Assembly (NCBI GenBank): GCA_033182465.1
Contig: CP137319.1
Coordinates: 3,658,001 to 3,722,000 of the forward strand
Direction of reading: 5' to 3'
Source of the DNA: Sanghuangporus weigelae
Taxonomy: Eukaryota; Basidiomycota; Agaricomycetes; Hymenochaetales; Hymenochaetaceae
DNA length: 64,000 bases
Each line of letters begins with the position of its first letter. The first letter of the stretch is position 1. A program made the translations under genes and the position numbers. The notes under the pieces were generated by a model. The model was not told the origin of the DNA. It saw nothing but the letters and a program-made list of their open reading frames with translations, and searched no databases. Positions 31,845 through 43,081 of the stretch are shown in pieces.

Positions 31845-32741
31845 ATGGACGCCATCCTCCAACGCAGCGAGCCTTCGAGCTGGAATACCTTCCTAACATC
31901 CCCGTGTCTCGTTCTTGCACGAAGAATATATGAACTTGCGCAAAAACAGTCGCGGTCAAGTCCGACACGAAATCAAGTGCGCGTCGTCTGCATATCGGAC
32001 ACCCACAACCAGCACAGATCAGTCACACCGTTGCCCGACGGAGACCTCCTTATCCATGCAGGTGACCTGACGCAGTCCGGGAGCTTGCAAGAAATAGAGG
32101 ATGCGTTGAGATGGCTGAGCGGTCAGCCGCATAGACACAAGCTCTTCATTGCGGGAAACCATGATGCAGCCCTCGCTAATACAGACGTGGTCATGCGCAT
32201 ACGAACGACCTACCCAGATCTGGCGTACCTTCAGGACAGCGAAGTAACACTATCGATCAACGGACGCGTATTGAATATATACGGAAGTCCTCAAACTCCT
32301 CGGTATGGCTCGTGGCAGTTCCAGTACCCTCGCGTGCAGGCCCCACAGGCTGCATCATCAAAACAGTGGGCCGCAATACCTTTAAACACGGACATATTGA
32401 TTACGCACGGTCCGCCTGCATATCATCTGGATAACAGCAGTTCAGGATGTCCTGCACTTCTGCATGCTTTATGGAGAGTCCGTCCACGCCTTCACGTTTT
32501 CGGTCACATCCATGCTGCTCGAGGAGTTGAAATTGTGTCGTGGACTTTATTTCAGAATGCCTATGAAAATGTATGCGCGCAACGAGGTGGCTGGCGGGAT
32601 TTGCTGGCCTTGATCGCATATGCCGTGATCGATTGTGCTAAAGGATCTAGGAGAGGATTTCAGACGACACTGGTGAATTCTTCCGTCGTGGGTGGATTTC
32701 GAGACGAACTGAGACGCAGCGCAGTTGTTGTCGACATCTGA
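31845..32741 (+). CDS. Calcineurin-like metallophosphoesterase
   Basis: 298 aa, ATG at 31845 (MDAILQRSEPSSW). All metal-site motifs of the family are present in order: SDTHNQH, HAGDLT, GNHDA, THGPP and GHIHAA. The spacing matches the small eukaryotic metallophosphoesterase-domain proteins (MPPED group). No intron is needed. The N-terminal 40 residues before VRVVCISDTH are not conserved in type. It hydrolyses phosphate esters of unknown identity. A truncated relative lies at 48009. Confidence 0.88.
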   Translation: MDAILQRSEPSSWNTFLTSPCLVLARRIYELAQKQSRSSPTRNQVRVVCISDTHNQHRSVTPLPDGDLLIHAGDLTQSGSLQEIEDALRWLSGQPHRHKLFIAGNHDAALANTDVVMRIRTTYPDLAYLQDSEVTLSINGRVLNIYGSPQTPRYGSWQFQYPRVQAPQAASSKQWAAIPLNTDILITHGPPAYHLDNSSSGCPALLHALWRVRPRLHVFGHIHAARGVEIVSWTLFQNAYENVCAQRGGWRDLLALIAYAVIDCAKGSRRGFQTTLVNSSVVGGFRDELRRSAVVVDI

Positions 32742-33212
32742 ACCGAATGGACCAAGGCTATCGCTTACGTTTTTGTCGCATCCTGGATACGATGTTTTGT
32801 CTTCTCGTAAGACATTGGGATTGTCAGGTTGCTCACACTATGTGAGTTTTCATGTAAGTGGCCAATTTGTAGGACAGTCTCGAATGTACCAGCCCACCAC
32901 TCAGATAAAAACTGGTGGTGACCGTCAACTTCAGTAGTATAAGGGCGCTCGGAAGGTTCTACTACAGTATATAAAAAGGACACAATTTCCAAAATGAGAC
33001 GGGCTGATTATGTATTCAGATCACGACACGGGAAGACGTCACATAGCGTTCTTTGGGTTTAGAGGGGGATTAAGATTATTCTTATCTGCTTTAGGAATCT
33101 TTTGGCATGCATATGCGTCTTGCCTTGTCTTACATTTGTACAGCCCCAGCCTCTCAACGGTAGTACGTATTGCCATCTCTCTATTCCTCGACCATTCTCA
33201 TCTATTCAAGAT

Positions 33213-33703
33213 ATGAGCATCAAATGGCAAAGATTTGGAGAAGTTACTCAGCATGTCTTTCCCGGACGTAGGCTTTTTCGCTCCTCTGCACCGAACTATG
33301 CTGGTCGAGATGAGACGCAGATGCTTACGCCAACTGCCGTCGCTTTTCTGAAAGAAAAGGGCATTAACTGTGTCTTGAGCTTCAACGCACGATCATACGC
33401 GGCTGATGAAATAGCAATGCTCGATAAAGCTGGCATCAGGTATCGCCATTTCTTGGTCCCGGATTACCATCCACCGACAATTGAGCAGCTCAACGACGCA
33501 ATCGAGTTTGCTCTCAGTATTCCGAATGGTTCCATACTTGTCCATTGCGGGTATAGGCACGGAAGAACTGGAACCGTTATCACAGCGATGCAGCTTTATG
33601 CGACATCAGGGGAGCCTTCCTCAAGAGCCTGAGTGGGTTATGACCAATCACGTCGAGGATTGCCATACTTCAAGAGTTCCGCAATCAACTGAAGGCACGT
33701 TGA
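33213..33703 (+). pseudogene. Dual-specificity phosphatase-like protein, copy 2, frameshifted end
   Basis: ATG at 33213 (MSIKWQRFGEVTQ). The first 135 codons match copy 1 and keep the active loop HCGYRHGRTGT. Near 33607 the frame shifts: the present frame ends at 33632, whereas a shifted frame continues with PEWVMTNHVED, equivalent to copy 1 WDNNHVE. A second shift is needed for LQEFRNQLKAR and its stop at 33703. The core domain could still be made, with a shortened tail. Confidence 0.7.
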
Positions 33704-34399
33704 GTCCTAGGTTCGTATTGTTATTTGGGACACCTGTATGCTAAAATCGACCATGAATATTGCGTAGGATAATTCGCTGTACTAGGTCCAGAAGACAATT
33801 TATCGCCGATGATATGCAAGAAGCACGCGGATTTTGTACAGTTGGAGGGCTGTTACTGACAGAGAAACTTGGGCTAGTTAGCGAATGTTCAATAAGCAGT
33901 ACTATGTAGTACCGTTGCGGAAGTCGAATATGAAGAGATTCTTTTGTGATAAGCTCTTGATGGTCGAGTGTGAGAGCGAAAACCTCTCTGCCGATCTGGG
34001 AAACGGCACTTTCCGAGCGTAATCTCTATATGTGGTAGATCAGCATCAGAGCACGCGTCAAATCTCAAGAAAAAAACCGACTTCAATCCAATACCAATCA
34101 GCCTCGTTGTCTCTCTCAGGCGTTCTGGGAAGACTTGGGCACTATAAATACTGGGTATGCTCATCTGACCCCAGAGACTCGTGTACTCTTACGGCATTTC
34201 AACGCATCTATCATTCTTGAACCCGTCACAGCAAAGCTCTACCCAGATCATAGCTTCATAGCAAGCGCGGCCTATAGCATTAAATACTATGAATCACCGC
34301 AGTACCTGCTAGAAACGCGGTGCCCTTCCCTTAGAACATTTCTCCAGCGAAGATATTGCAAGTTTCCGTTTCCGTTGTGTCAACAAAATACTCCTAACA
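33704..34399. other. Intergenic spacer
   Basis: Short frames on both strands without recognisable products. A possible TATA (CTATAAATA) lies near 34142, upstream of the vWA pseudogene. Confidence 0.35.
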
Positions 34400-35908
34400 G
34401 TGGACAGCGGTATCTTATTGTCAGTTTCTTTCACGCAGCTTGCGTCATCCGAAACTCGTGCCAATATTGCCTTTCAGGAACCTCCTTATTATCCTAGATG
34501 TCACAGTAAGCATGGTCAGCTATATCGAAAACGCAAAAACAACATAATCGAGATTTACAGCATGCTACGTACATCTGGACGATTTCGGACAGGGGATGGA
34601 CCTCACGTTGGTCTGCTCTCATATCGTGACTATCCAGCAGAAGAAAAGCACTCCGTGATCGTTCCGCATCCATTTACGGGGGAATAAAGGGACATCTCGC
34701 GCCTTTGAAGGCAGAGGGAGGACATGACGATCCGGAGGCGTTCGGCACAGCACTCGGATGCACCTGCGATGAACTTGCCGATTGGAGAGATGAGGCACTG
34801 AACGTCATTGCTGTGGCTACAGATGCAGCCCCTCATGGGATGAATCAGAAGGGTGATAGTTTTCCTGACGTAGGTCCTCCTGGTAAGGCTTTCGATTTCT
34901 CGGCCCACTGGTCCCTAACAAGCCGTTATCAAGGGATAAATATTCGCTGTGCGATTGAACTGGCGGGAGATATGGCGTTCATGGGTTTCTCATTATTAGT
35001 GCTATGCTCTGAGCAGGGAGTACTCGATACTAATGTCATCGCATAGTTCGTGTTGGCTTGCGAACCTACCCTTGGGAAGACTACAGTGGGTTCGGAAAAC
35101 TTTGCCTATGTGTCTGATCTTCTTAAGCCTTCCAGGAATATGTGATAGACTTCTACAAAGCTATAACGACCTTGACTCTGTAAGAAAATCATATGCCAAC
35201 TCTGACTCCACTTTCTCATTCAGTAACCTTCTTTTCAGAGGAATCTTTTGCGCTTTGACGAATAGCAAGGTCATTGCAGCCGTGATCATTGGTGTCGTGC
35301 TAGAAAGAGCCGGTCTCAAGCGACTAAGCCTCTGATACCTGGAGGAAATCTGGAGACGTATCTTCAAAAATGGCCAGTCCTTTGACGAGGTTGTTGAGGA
35401 AATCCACAGGATGCTTGCTTATGAGGATACCCAGGTAACTAACATGCAAACGGGTTATATGTACAACGATTTGCCTGCTGCGATGGAGAACTATAAGGTA
35501 GTCCTCAGGAGAGAGCCACTCGCTGAAGCGAGGAAGTTACTGAAGAAGGTAGCTTTCGTGTATGAAAGCGATCACAGAGTGCGAACGCACCCAAAGTCGT
35601 GATCGCACCTTTACTGTGTCTGTCTACTTCAAGAACACGGGATCCAAAATCGTGGAACTGTGCTTATTCGATGCCGCATCTGGCGACATGAAAGGACAAC
35701 TCATAGTTCCAAATGGCCATGTCATGAGGAGATTCAGCATCAACGTTCCGATTAACTTTGCACTCGCATGCGGAAGATTTACAGAGAACTTCTCGTTCGT
35801 CCTTTTTTGCCATTCTCCTTAGTTCTATCTTTCCTAATCGCTTCCTACAGACGTGCTTTTAGTGAGGCCAGCGATATCGATGCGGAGCAGATTTTCAGCC
35901 AGTCTTGA
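34400..35908 (+). pseudogene. vWA-domain protein, pseudogene (copy A)
   Basis: This matches the intact gene at 48866 throughout but is broken. The expected ATG region has GTG at 34400. LLIILDVTVSM is followed by a one-base loss near 34540. A deletion after PHPFTGE (near 34685) removes the equivalent of DLKVMKGY. Further stops lie in the middle exons (near 35135 and 35334). Preserved pieces include PEAFGTAL, TDAAPHG, ACEPTLG, the helical segment EEIWRRIF and MYNDLPAAMENY, and the C-terminal domain VSVYFKNTGSKIVEL to DAEQIFSQS with a stop at 35906-35908. Confidence 0.8.
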
Positions 35909-36360
35909 CTAGGTTGGTCGTCCATGCACCAGCTCTGTGACCAATGTCAGGATAGGGAGTCACAATGTTATGTAATTGAAGCAATCGTCAGATATCTTCT
36001 TTGCTTTATCCAAACTTTGTGCTAGACGATGTGCGTACTGCCAGGCATGCCGAACTGCCTACCTTAGGAACTTACTACGCTTTGTTCTTGAAGCGCCTCG
36101 TGCACGTTGTCCACTTTAATTCCCGGGTCATCTTTGAGATGCACAGGATTTTATGCTTCGCGCAAACTCACAGGCGGAGATTGGTCGTCACTCTATTTGC
36201 TTACTAGGAAGTATATTCAAATTGTGATAAGAAACACGTCTGATAAATGGAAGAGAAGGCTGAACGATGTTGCTCAAGGCGAGTTCTGGTCAGTTGCAAC
36301 TTGCGCCGGCACGTCGCTAACAATATTAAGGATAGGCCATTACCACATGTGATGATAGAA
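35909..36360 (-). other. Duplicated spacer with minus-strand coding traces
   Basis: It closely resembles 50475-50860, so the block duplication continues past the vWA gene. On the minus strand the pair share a segment like DPGIKVDNVHE followed by RQFGMPG; the copy here has stops. It probably belongs to module M. Confidence 0.4.
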
Positions 36361-36399
36361 TGGCGAAAAATGCGCGTTTGCAAAATCTAAATGGCTAGA

Positions 36400-37150
36400 A
36401 GATAGGTAGAAAACAAGGTTCCTTCCACTCTCCTGCCAGTCCGTTTTTTAAGTAAGACTATGGCGAGGAAAGCCAGTACGTACAGGTACCAGATATACCA
36501 TTTTGGTCCCATTCCACTCAATAACGTGAAAAAAGGGCACATGGGACCAGAAGTACTCGGTTTTGACTGACATTACTAGCATCATCAGCTCGTAAAGATT
36601 CGGTAAATACCTTTTATGTTCTTCTTTTCCTTCAAATTTGAAGATGGTAACCAAGTCTTCGCAACTTCCTGATATTCTCGCATGCTATGATATCTAGCCT
36701 ATACGGATTCAGGATAAACCCTTCACGGCCCATCATACCTGAATATGTTACCAAGGCCCCGCAGCTTCGTGATGTTCTCATCGGAACGTATGACCACACG
36801 TACAGATTCGGGATATACTATTGCTGTGCTAGTCCTCTTACAACTTGAAGGTGACACCCAAGGTTTCGTAACTACCTGGCATTCCCATATTTATCAGATT
36901 GACGCCCGTCTCATCCAGCACAACGGAACCAAGCGGAGTCGTTCCCTTCAAGCTTCAGAGGGGCTTTGACCGCCCGTAGCTCGTCCTCCAAGACAGCTCT
37001 TGCAATATCAAGATGTGTAAACCTAATCGTCGACTGGATTAGTTCATTTCACGGACCAATTGACCAATCGTCTCCGTCTTCCGAGTTTCTATTGTCGGCT
37101 TTAGCAGATACTGAGTCCATACTCTTCAAGTGTCTACCTCGGGATTGACT
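36400..37150 (-). pseudogene. Module M remnant with internal repeats
   Basis: Minus-strand pieces such as APLKLEGNDSAWFR and GVNLINMGMPGSYETLG (stop near 36850), and YLPNLYELMM (near 36600), resemble other module M copies. A segment of roughly 90 bases around GTTACCAAG...GATGTTCTC is repeated two or three times in degenerate form between 36620 and 36900. At least one frameshift separates the pieces. Confidence 0.3.
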
Positions 37151-37273
37151 CGGATCTTTCCGAGAGTGTGGCCCTCCAGCGTTAAAAGAGGACAGTATCT
37201 CCTTGGTTTGAATAGACAAGTCCGCAGTCACCTCAGCTTATACTTCTTGCATCTATACGCGAAAACTCGAACC

Positions 37274-37644
37274 ATGTCTACTACTGTCAACGTCGACTTC
37301 ACTAACACCGGCGATGGAATTGTCACAATCTCATTCACCGATCATCTTGGTAGAGCTGTCGCACCTATCGTAAGTCCACATTGTTGTTTGTGTCCTGAAT
37401 ATCCTTGGGATCATTGAATTTCTTTCCAATTGTATTGCAGATTATCCGCCCCAATCAAATCATTCGCCAGAAGCTCGAGATAAATTTTTCATACAACTTC
37501 ACTTATGGTAAAGGACGCGATGAGAAGAATGCTGCGTAAGTATACTCACATGCCATTAACGTTGGATTGACACGAAAACGCAATTTCTACAGTCAGACCT
37601 TCTCGAACAACGCTACGGTCGACGTGAACAAGTATTTTGTCTAG
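37274..37644 (+). CDS. Small stand-alone beta-rich protein (about 80 aa), copy 2
   Basis: ATG at 37274. Exon 1: MSTTVNVDFTNTGDGIVTIS ending APIV/I. Exon 2 starts after the acceptor near 37440: IIRPNQIIRQKLEINFSY and GKGRDEKNA. Exon 3 (from about 37594): FSNNATVDVNKYFV with a stop at 37642-37644. The exon structure is the same as in the copy at 28574-28942, on the opposite strand. It is related to the C-terminal domain of the vWA proteins. No signal peptide or membrane helix; function unknown. Confidence 0.72.
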
Positions 37645-38339
37645 AAAGAATACTCAGTCAAGGTAGGTTTCTCTGCTTGTATAAATTCTGTGGTTCTGAT
37701 CGATGCGGAATAGTGAAGAAATTTGAGTCGTGAGATAAGTTCTATCCATGAAGATAGATAACCGGTAATAATCCTGCCTCGTATTGAAGATTTGCATTTG
37801 TATTAGTTCTTTGAAAGAAATAGTGAAGGGTCATCGAGAAAGAATATCAATGAAATAGTATTGCTTGACAAAACAAGGCTACTTTCGTACGATTATGATA
37901 CTTGCATTACTAATCTTTGAAGAATTCATTGTTGTTGCTGTTCGCATGTGAGCACAAGTACGCAACCAAAGATTGCCAGGATCCTTGACACTGACATCGA
38001 GTTTAGGGCCTTCGGTCCCTTGCTGATTTGTCCATCTCCGTTTGTGACTCGAGAGACTAGCTATCAGACCATTGTTGCAACTATTATATTACGATGACAG
38101 TCCTGGGTCTGCTGAGTAGTGTGAATAAACGCATATTGTACTATAACGCCAGCAAGCACTAGTGGCTATGTACGGATACTGCAACCTACTCGGGGGAAGC
38201 TGAATACCGGAATCAAATACATCAGTCATCTCCCATTATCAACAGCTGGATGATTCTCCGCTGACTGTAGATGCTACCGTTGAGCGGCTAGAAATCGCAA
38301 CTGTATCGAATGTAACGTACTATGCTGCTCAAACTGGAA
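37645..38339. other. Intergenic, nothing recognised
   Basis: A/T-rich DNA with stops in all frames. No repeat or RNA gene noticed. Confidence 0.4.
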
Positions 38340-38880
38340 TGGAGTGGCTTGCGACCTCGTGCTTGGTCTCGGGAACCAATCGACTTCAGATGTGCTCAAC
38401 ACCTCCAATCAGAGAGCTCCTATGATCAAGTGAACTTTAGGCGCCTTGTCCGCGCTGGCAATTAGGTTCCGACCTAAATACAGATACATCGCGCTCGATA
38501 GCGCATATAGATTTGGCACATACTCATGCGTGCACGGCACGAGGAAACTTGTAGCTCCTATAATAAGACATCCGTTCTGCTCGGGAATAAGAAATTTTGA
38601 CACGAGTCCGGGATTCTGACTGATTTCAATTCATAGAATTTGATGAGCATTAGCGCTGGAGTTCACTTTTGACCAAACTTCCGATGTTTGTATATCGATT
38701 CCGAGTTCTCTTGAGACCTAACAGCTTTGCAATAATCCCAAAGAGCTTTCTTAAATCCGCTTCGGTCCACTTAAACCTTAGGAGAATCTTCTGTTCGCTC
38801 AGAGAAGTGCTTGGGAGCTACCCGCCATCGACAATGGGTCTATAAACAGCGTCACGCCCCATAATCCATCTCACTGTCTC
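38340..38880 (-). pseudogene. Module M remnant
   Basis: The minus-strand frame 38409-38603 contains YVPNLYALSSAMYLYLG and KAPKVHLI, which correspond to CQIYGSRSGAMHLSSEE and KLHLI in the 39.5-40.2 kb copy. No complete gene can be built. Confidence 0.3.
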
Positions 38881-38944
38881 GAGATCCGGTTCTGAGTCTC
38901 ACTTTCAATTCGCTGGGATCAATATTACCGAGGAATCATACGAT

Positions 38945-39463
38945 CCTTGACGGATAGCAAATTCATTGTCATCTGCCTCGTGCTAGAAAGAGTCGATATC
39001 AAGAATCAAAGTCTTCGATACAGGGAGAAAACCTAACAACGCATATTCGAGGATGACGAGTCCTTTGTCTTTACTTTAAATCATGCATTCTGCTAATAGT
39101 ATGCGTGACTCATCAGGTGCATCTGTAAAAGACGAGCGTCTCCAATCTCGAGGACGTACTTTTACTATGTCTGTCTACTTCAAGAACACGGGATCCAAAA
39201 TCATGGAACTGTACTTATTCGATGCTGAATCCGGAGACATGAAAGGACAACTTATCGTTCCAATGGCCATGTCATGATCAGGAGATTTTGTATCAACATT
39301 CCGATTAACTTTGCACTTGTGCGTGGGAGACTTACAAAGAACTTCAGGTTCGAAAATAGACATCGTTTTTCCCAGCACCTTTTTCATTTATTCCGTTCTT
39401 CGTAATCGCATGTTCAGCAAAGATAGTGACATTGACGTCGAACAGATTTTCAAGCAATCATGA
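38945..39463 (+). pseudogene. vWA-family remnant, C-terminal part only (copy B)
   Basis: The vWA domain is absent. A short piece of the helical region (VLERVDIKNQSLRYREK, followed by a stop) is joined by deletion to the C-terminal domain: VYFKNTGSKIMELYLFD, a one-base loss near 39275, then DVEQIFKQS with a stop at 39461-39463. The acceptor of the last intron is also lost compared with copies A, C and D. Confidence 0.7.
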
Positions 39464-39464
39464 T

Positions 39465-40240
39465 TCATGATTGGATGGTCTTCAGCGAATTCACATGCGA
39501 CCACCGGGTAGCTAATATCGGAATTGGAATTGGAATGTACCGTACTCTTTCTTCTGGAATGGAACCGCGACAGTGACCTGCGGCCTCGCGTGAGGAGCCA
39601 ATGAAGTTTGGATACGCAGAGTTCTCCGTTCTGAAAGGAGTCATAATCAGATGTAACTTACCTTTAGCGCCTCGTTCAAGTGTCAAAATCTCCTCTGAAC
39701 TCAAATGCATCGCTCCCGATCTCGACCCATAGATCTGGCAGAGCATTTCAGTTATTGTTATAGTAATCAGGCCGTTGTGTATGGTCTCGGAAGATTTGAG
39801 ATTCAGATCCAGTTTCTCACAGGTCCTAATTTATTGAGCATTGGCGCTGGAGCATTTTTTGTCGAAAATACCGAGAGGCGATGTATCGGCGCCGGGTTCT
39901 TTAGAACCGCTTACACGGAATCCCATAAGCTTTCCCAAAAAGCCTTCCCAGTTCTGTTTCAGTTAATAATCAACGAAAAGCTGCTTTAAGCTGTCTCGCT
40001 CCTGTCACTAAGTCTCTTGACAAATCCAGCTCACATTCCAAGTCACCATCTGGAAAGTTGTCTCCGAGTACCTCTCTCCAATTGCTGACCCCATCCGTCG
40101 AGAGACTTTCACAAGGACTTCATTTTCGGCGAGATTGATTCCATTGAATGCTTGTCTCTCGCGTAAATCAAGGGTGGGCTGAGTTCGTATCCGGGTTACT
40201 GGTTGTACTGATGTGACTAGCATATTAATCTTCCAATCAG
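39465..40240 (-). pseudogene. Module M remnant
   Basis: Minus-strand segments: NGINLAENEVLVKVS (near 40130), then in a shifted frame DGVSNWREVLGDNFPDGDLE down to KAAFR (near 39985), and CQIYGSRSGAMHLSSEE (near 39735). The second corresponds to RDGSWSRHTILVNLDKACF in the copy at 29.1-29.9 kb. Frame shifts between the segments make it a probable pseudogene. Confidence 0.35.
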
Positions 40241-40252
40241 TTCATACCAGTC

Positions 40253-40675
40253 ATGATCGTATTGCTCGGAATACTAGCTGTTGTTGTCTGTTCAATCGCT
40301 ACGATCTACAGAGCAGGACAGGACGAAAAACATGAGATGGGTGGAACTTCATCCACCAGCCCGAATGATTCTTCTGCCCAAGTTCCGCCAGTACCTCCGG
40401 CAACAAATGCTGAGGCCACACCCAAGCTACCATATACGACTGAGGAAAAGCGAGCGATCTTGCGCAATACGATCATTAGCTCAGAAGCACCTCCAAACGT
40501 GCCCTTCAAACCGAATGCCGAAATCGGCGAGAAGCCTATCAACCATGAACAGGTTAGCATCCCTGATATCGCATTCGTCATATTCCTCGAGAACTAAGCT
40601 ATCAGATAGACTCGTCGTATTGTGCTGGATGCGCTCATGATGCATTACACAGGACACAATGCTCAGGAATCCTGA
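40253..40675 (+). CDS. Short membrane-anchored protein, C-terminal motif family (copy 1)
   Basis: ATG at 40253 gives an N-terminal membrane helix, IVLLGILAVVVCSIATIY, followed by a Ser/Pro/Glu-rich region and the block PPNVPFKPNAEIGEK. A short intron (about 40552-40608) leads to TRRIVLDALMM and a stop at 40673-40675. The gene at 52383-53100 has the same C-terminal block and intron. About 120 residues. I do not recognise the family. The orientation and position just upstream of an intact vWA gene suggest, but do not show, a link. Confidence 0.55.
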
Positions 40676-41461
40676 GAAAACGGAGAAGAGAGAAAATTCT
40701 CGTGTTTGTACGATAGCTTTTCTGAACAAGGTCGAAACTTTGTTGTCACAAAGATACGTAGTCTTGTACAGTATCAGGACAAGAGTCCCTGAGGGTCATT
40801 CAATGACACTCGACTATATATGACCATGTAGAGTTCCACGTACCCGAAATTCCACTTCTTTGCGATGGTAGAATTAATGTATCCACTGGTTGGGACAAGC
40901 ATTGCTGCCTTCACGAAATGGTGAGTTAGTCACGTAATCAGCGCCAATCAGAGAGCAAACCTAGCTTCGCGTATTTCTTGGCATACCTACGCCTAGTTTG
41001 ACTGACCTATTGCACTGCATGAGATGTCGTAGTATATCGTTTTTCAAGTTGGCGGGTGTGAACATGTGCTACGACAAAAATCGGCCGGCAATTGCCGACT
41101 CCAATTTGGGTAGATTGGCGCTAAGGATCTTCGGGTCCAACCTTCTGTTCTACAGGCTACCAATGTGTTTCTGCTGAATCGAGAGATGGTTTTAGTTCTC
41201 CGGTATCAGAGACTCGGCTAAACTACCGTCTTCCTCCTGACTCGGAACTTTCCGCTGTACTGGTTGAATTCTGTCAGCATAAGCACTGTAGGGACGACCC
41301 TTGGAAATTTACAAAACGTGTCCGAAATTGTTTAAAAGCACGTATGTTTCCTTGACGCATCAACGGAAAGCTTTCTCCATCCTTTCAACAAAGCTCCCAC
41401 AGCCTGAGAGCTAGCTAGTGTATCTTCTGACTTTCGCCATCGAAAGTGACCATTCCCAATA
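40676..41461. other. Intergenic spacer upstream of vWA gene C
   Basis: No supported gene. It should contain the promoter of the gene starting at 41462. Confidence 0.4.
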
Positions 41462-43081
41462 ATGACCGAGAAAGTTATGGGAAGCGTCCTCTTGTGAGTC
41501 GCAGAGCTCCGCCTTCAGCATCATCAACTCATTCTGAGCACGACATTCAATCTGATTCAGGGATCTCTTGATTGTACTTGATATCACGAATAGTATGAAG
41601 CCCTACATGGAAAGCGCAAAGGACAACATAATCGAGATATGCAGCATCCTTCGTGAATCGAACCATCTCAAGAACGAAAATGGGCTCCGAGTTGGCCTGC
41701 TCGCTTATCATGATTACCCCAACGATCCTACGGATAAATATTCTGTGGTCATTCCGCACCCATTCACCACCGACTTGAAAGTCATGCAAGACTACCTCGC
41801 ACAATTGACTACGAGAAACGGTTTCGATAAACCAGAGGCATTCTGCACGGCTTTGGAGTATGCCTACGATACTATGGAGGACGAATGGAGGCCTCAAGCC
41901 TTGAAAGTGATTATCGTGGTCACGGATGCAGGTCCACACGGAATCAACGAAAAATATGATCGTTGGTCAAACGCAGGCGGTGGTCCTCCGGGTGAGTCCT
42001 ATGACCATTTGATGCAGTTCCGATCCTGAATTGGATTCTACAGGCATGGAGATACGTGATCCACTTGAAATCGCGAATGAAATGGCAGCCTCCGGCTTCT
42101 CGTTAGTGAGTTATTCTCTCAAAAAAGAGCAAGAACAGTGATCAAAATTATTGAGCAGTTTGTTCTCGCTTGCGAACCTACCCTTGGCCGTACTACCGTG
42201 AGTTCGTTCAATACACTACAGTTGTCCGGCTTGACACGAGTTATCCAGAGATATGCGATAGATTTCTACAAAGCGATCTCAAGCCTCAGTCTGTGGGTGG
42301 AAACAGTCCAGAATGATCAATGTTCTAATATTGTTTCAAAGTGGAGCATTCTGCTCTCTTACAGATAGCAAGATGCTTGCAACCGTTATCATAGGTCTTG
42401 TCCTCGAAAGGGTAGAGTTGAGGGGTCTAAGCATTGCGTACAGAGACGAAATTTGGAGACGTATCTTCCAAGACAAGCAATCCTTTGACGACGTTGTCGA
42501 CGAGGTTCATAAGTTGCTCTCTTCAGAAAATACTCAAGTTACAGCTATGGACATGGGGAATATGTACAACGATTTGCCGGAAGCGATGGAGAACTATCGG
42601 GCTTTCGTAGGCAGCAACACTATCACCGAGGCGAGGAAATTACTAAAGGAGGTAAGTGAAGAATTTCGGATCTCCGTTTATCTTGTCACAAATGAACATG
42701 ATCAGGTCGGTGGTCTTCGCCATAACCCTAGGGCCATGAAGACAATCCAAAACCAAGACAAGAATAAGGGAAACTCCTATGAAGTGACTGTCTACTTCCA
42801 AAACACGGGATCTAATATCATGCAACTGCGTTATTTTGACTCTCGATCTGGAGAAATGAGAGGCGAATCCTTCGTTGCGAATGGCCACATCAGAACGATG
42901 GAGTTTATTATCAACATTCCAGTCAATTTCGTGCTCGTATGTGGTCGGGACAAGAAACACTTTAAGTTCGTAGGTTTATAATACTTCTCATTGAGCGATA
43001 CATTAACATGCTCTTCACAGTCGCACGTTCACCCAAGAAAGTAACATAGATATTGAACAGATATTCAGTCAAACAGAATAA
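41462..43081 (+). CDS. vWA-domain protein with C-terminal beta domain (copy C)
   Basis: Complete gene. A tiny first exon (MTEKVMGSVLL) is joined to LLIVLDITNSMKPYMES. The metal-site motif is DxTxSM, with Thr where DxSxS has Ser. Further vWA blocks are LRVGLLAYHDYP, FCTALEYAYDTM and VIIVVTDAGPHG. Three short exons follow (PLEIANEMAASGF; FVLACEPTLGRTT; YAIDFYKAIS), then a helical region (LVLERVELRGLS, RDEIWRRIFQDKQSFDDVV, NMYNDLPEAMENY), and after an intron the C-terminal domain (VTVYFQNTGSNIMQLRYFD, FIINIPVNFVLVCGR). The last exon gives DIEQIFSQTE. About 430 aa, no signal peptide. Such vWA domains mediate protein contacts; the partner is unknown. Confidence 0.8.

Noticed and set aside
36001-36352. 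Plus-strand frames downstream of vWA pseudogene A
   Set aside because: The matching DNA at 50.5-50.9 kb does not keep these frames, whereas the minus-strand reading is shared.
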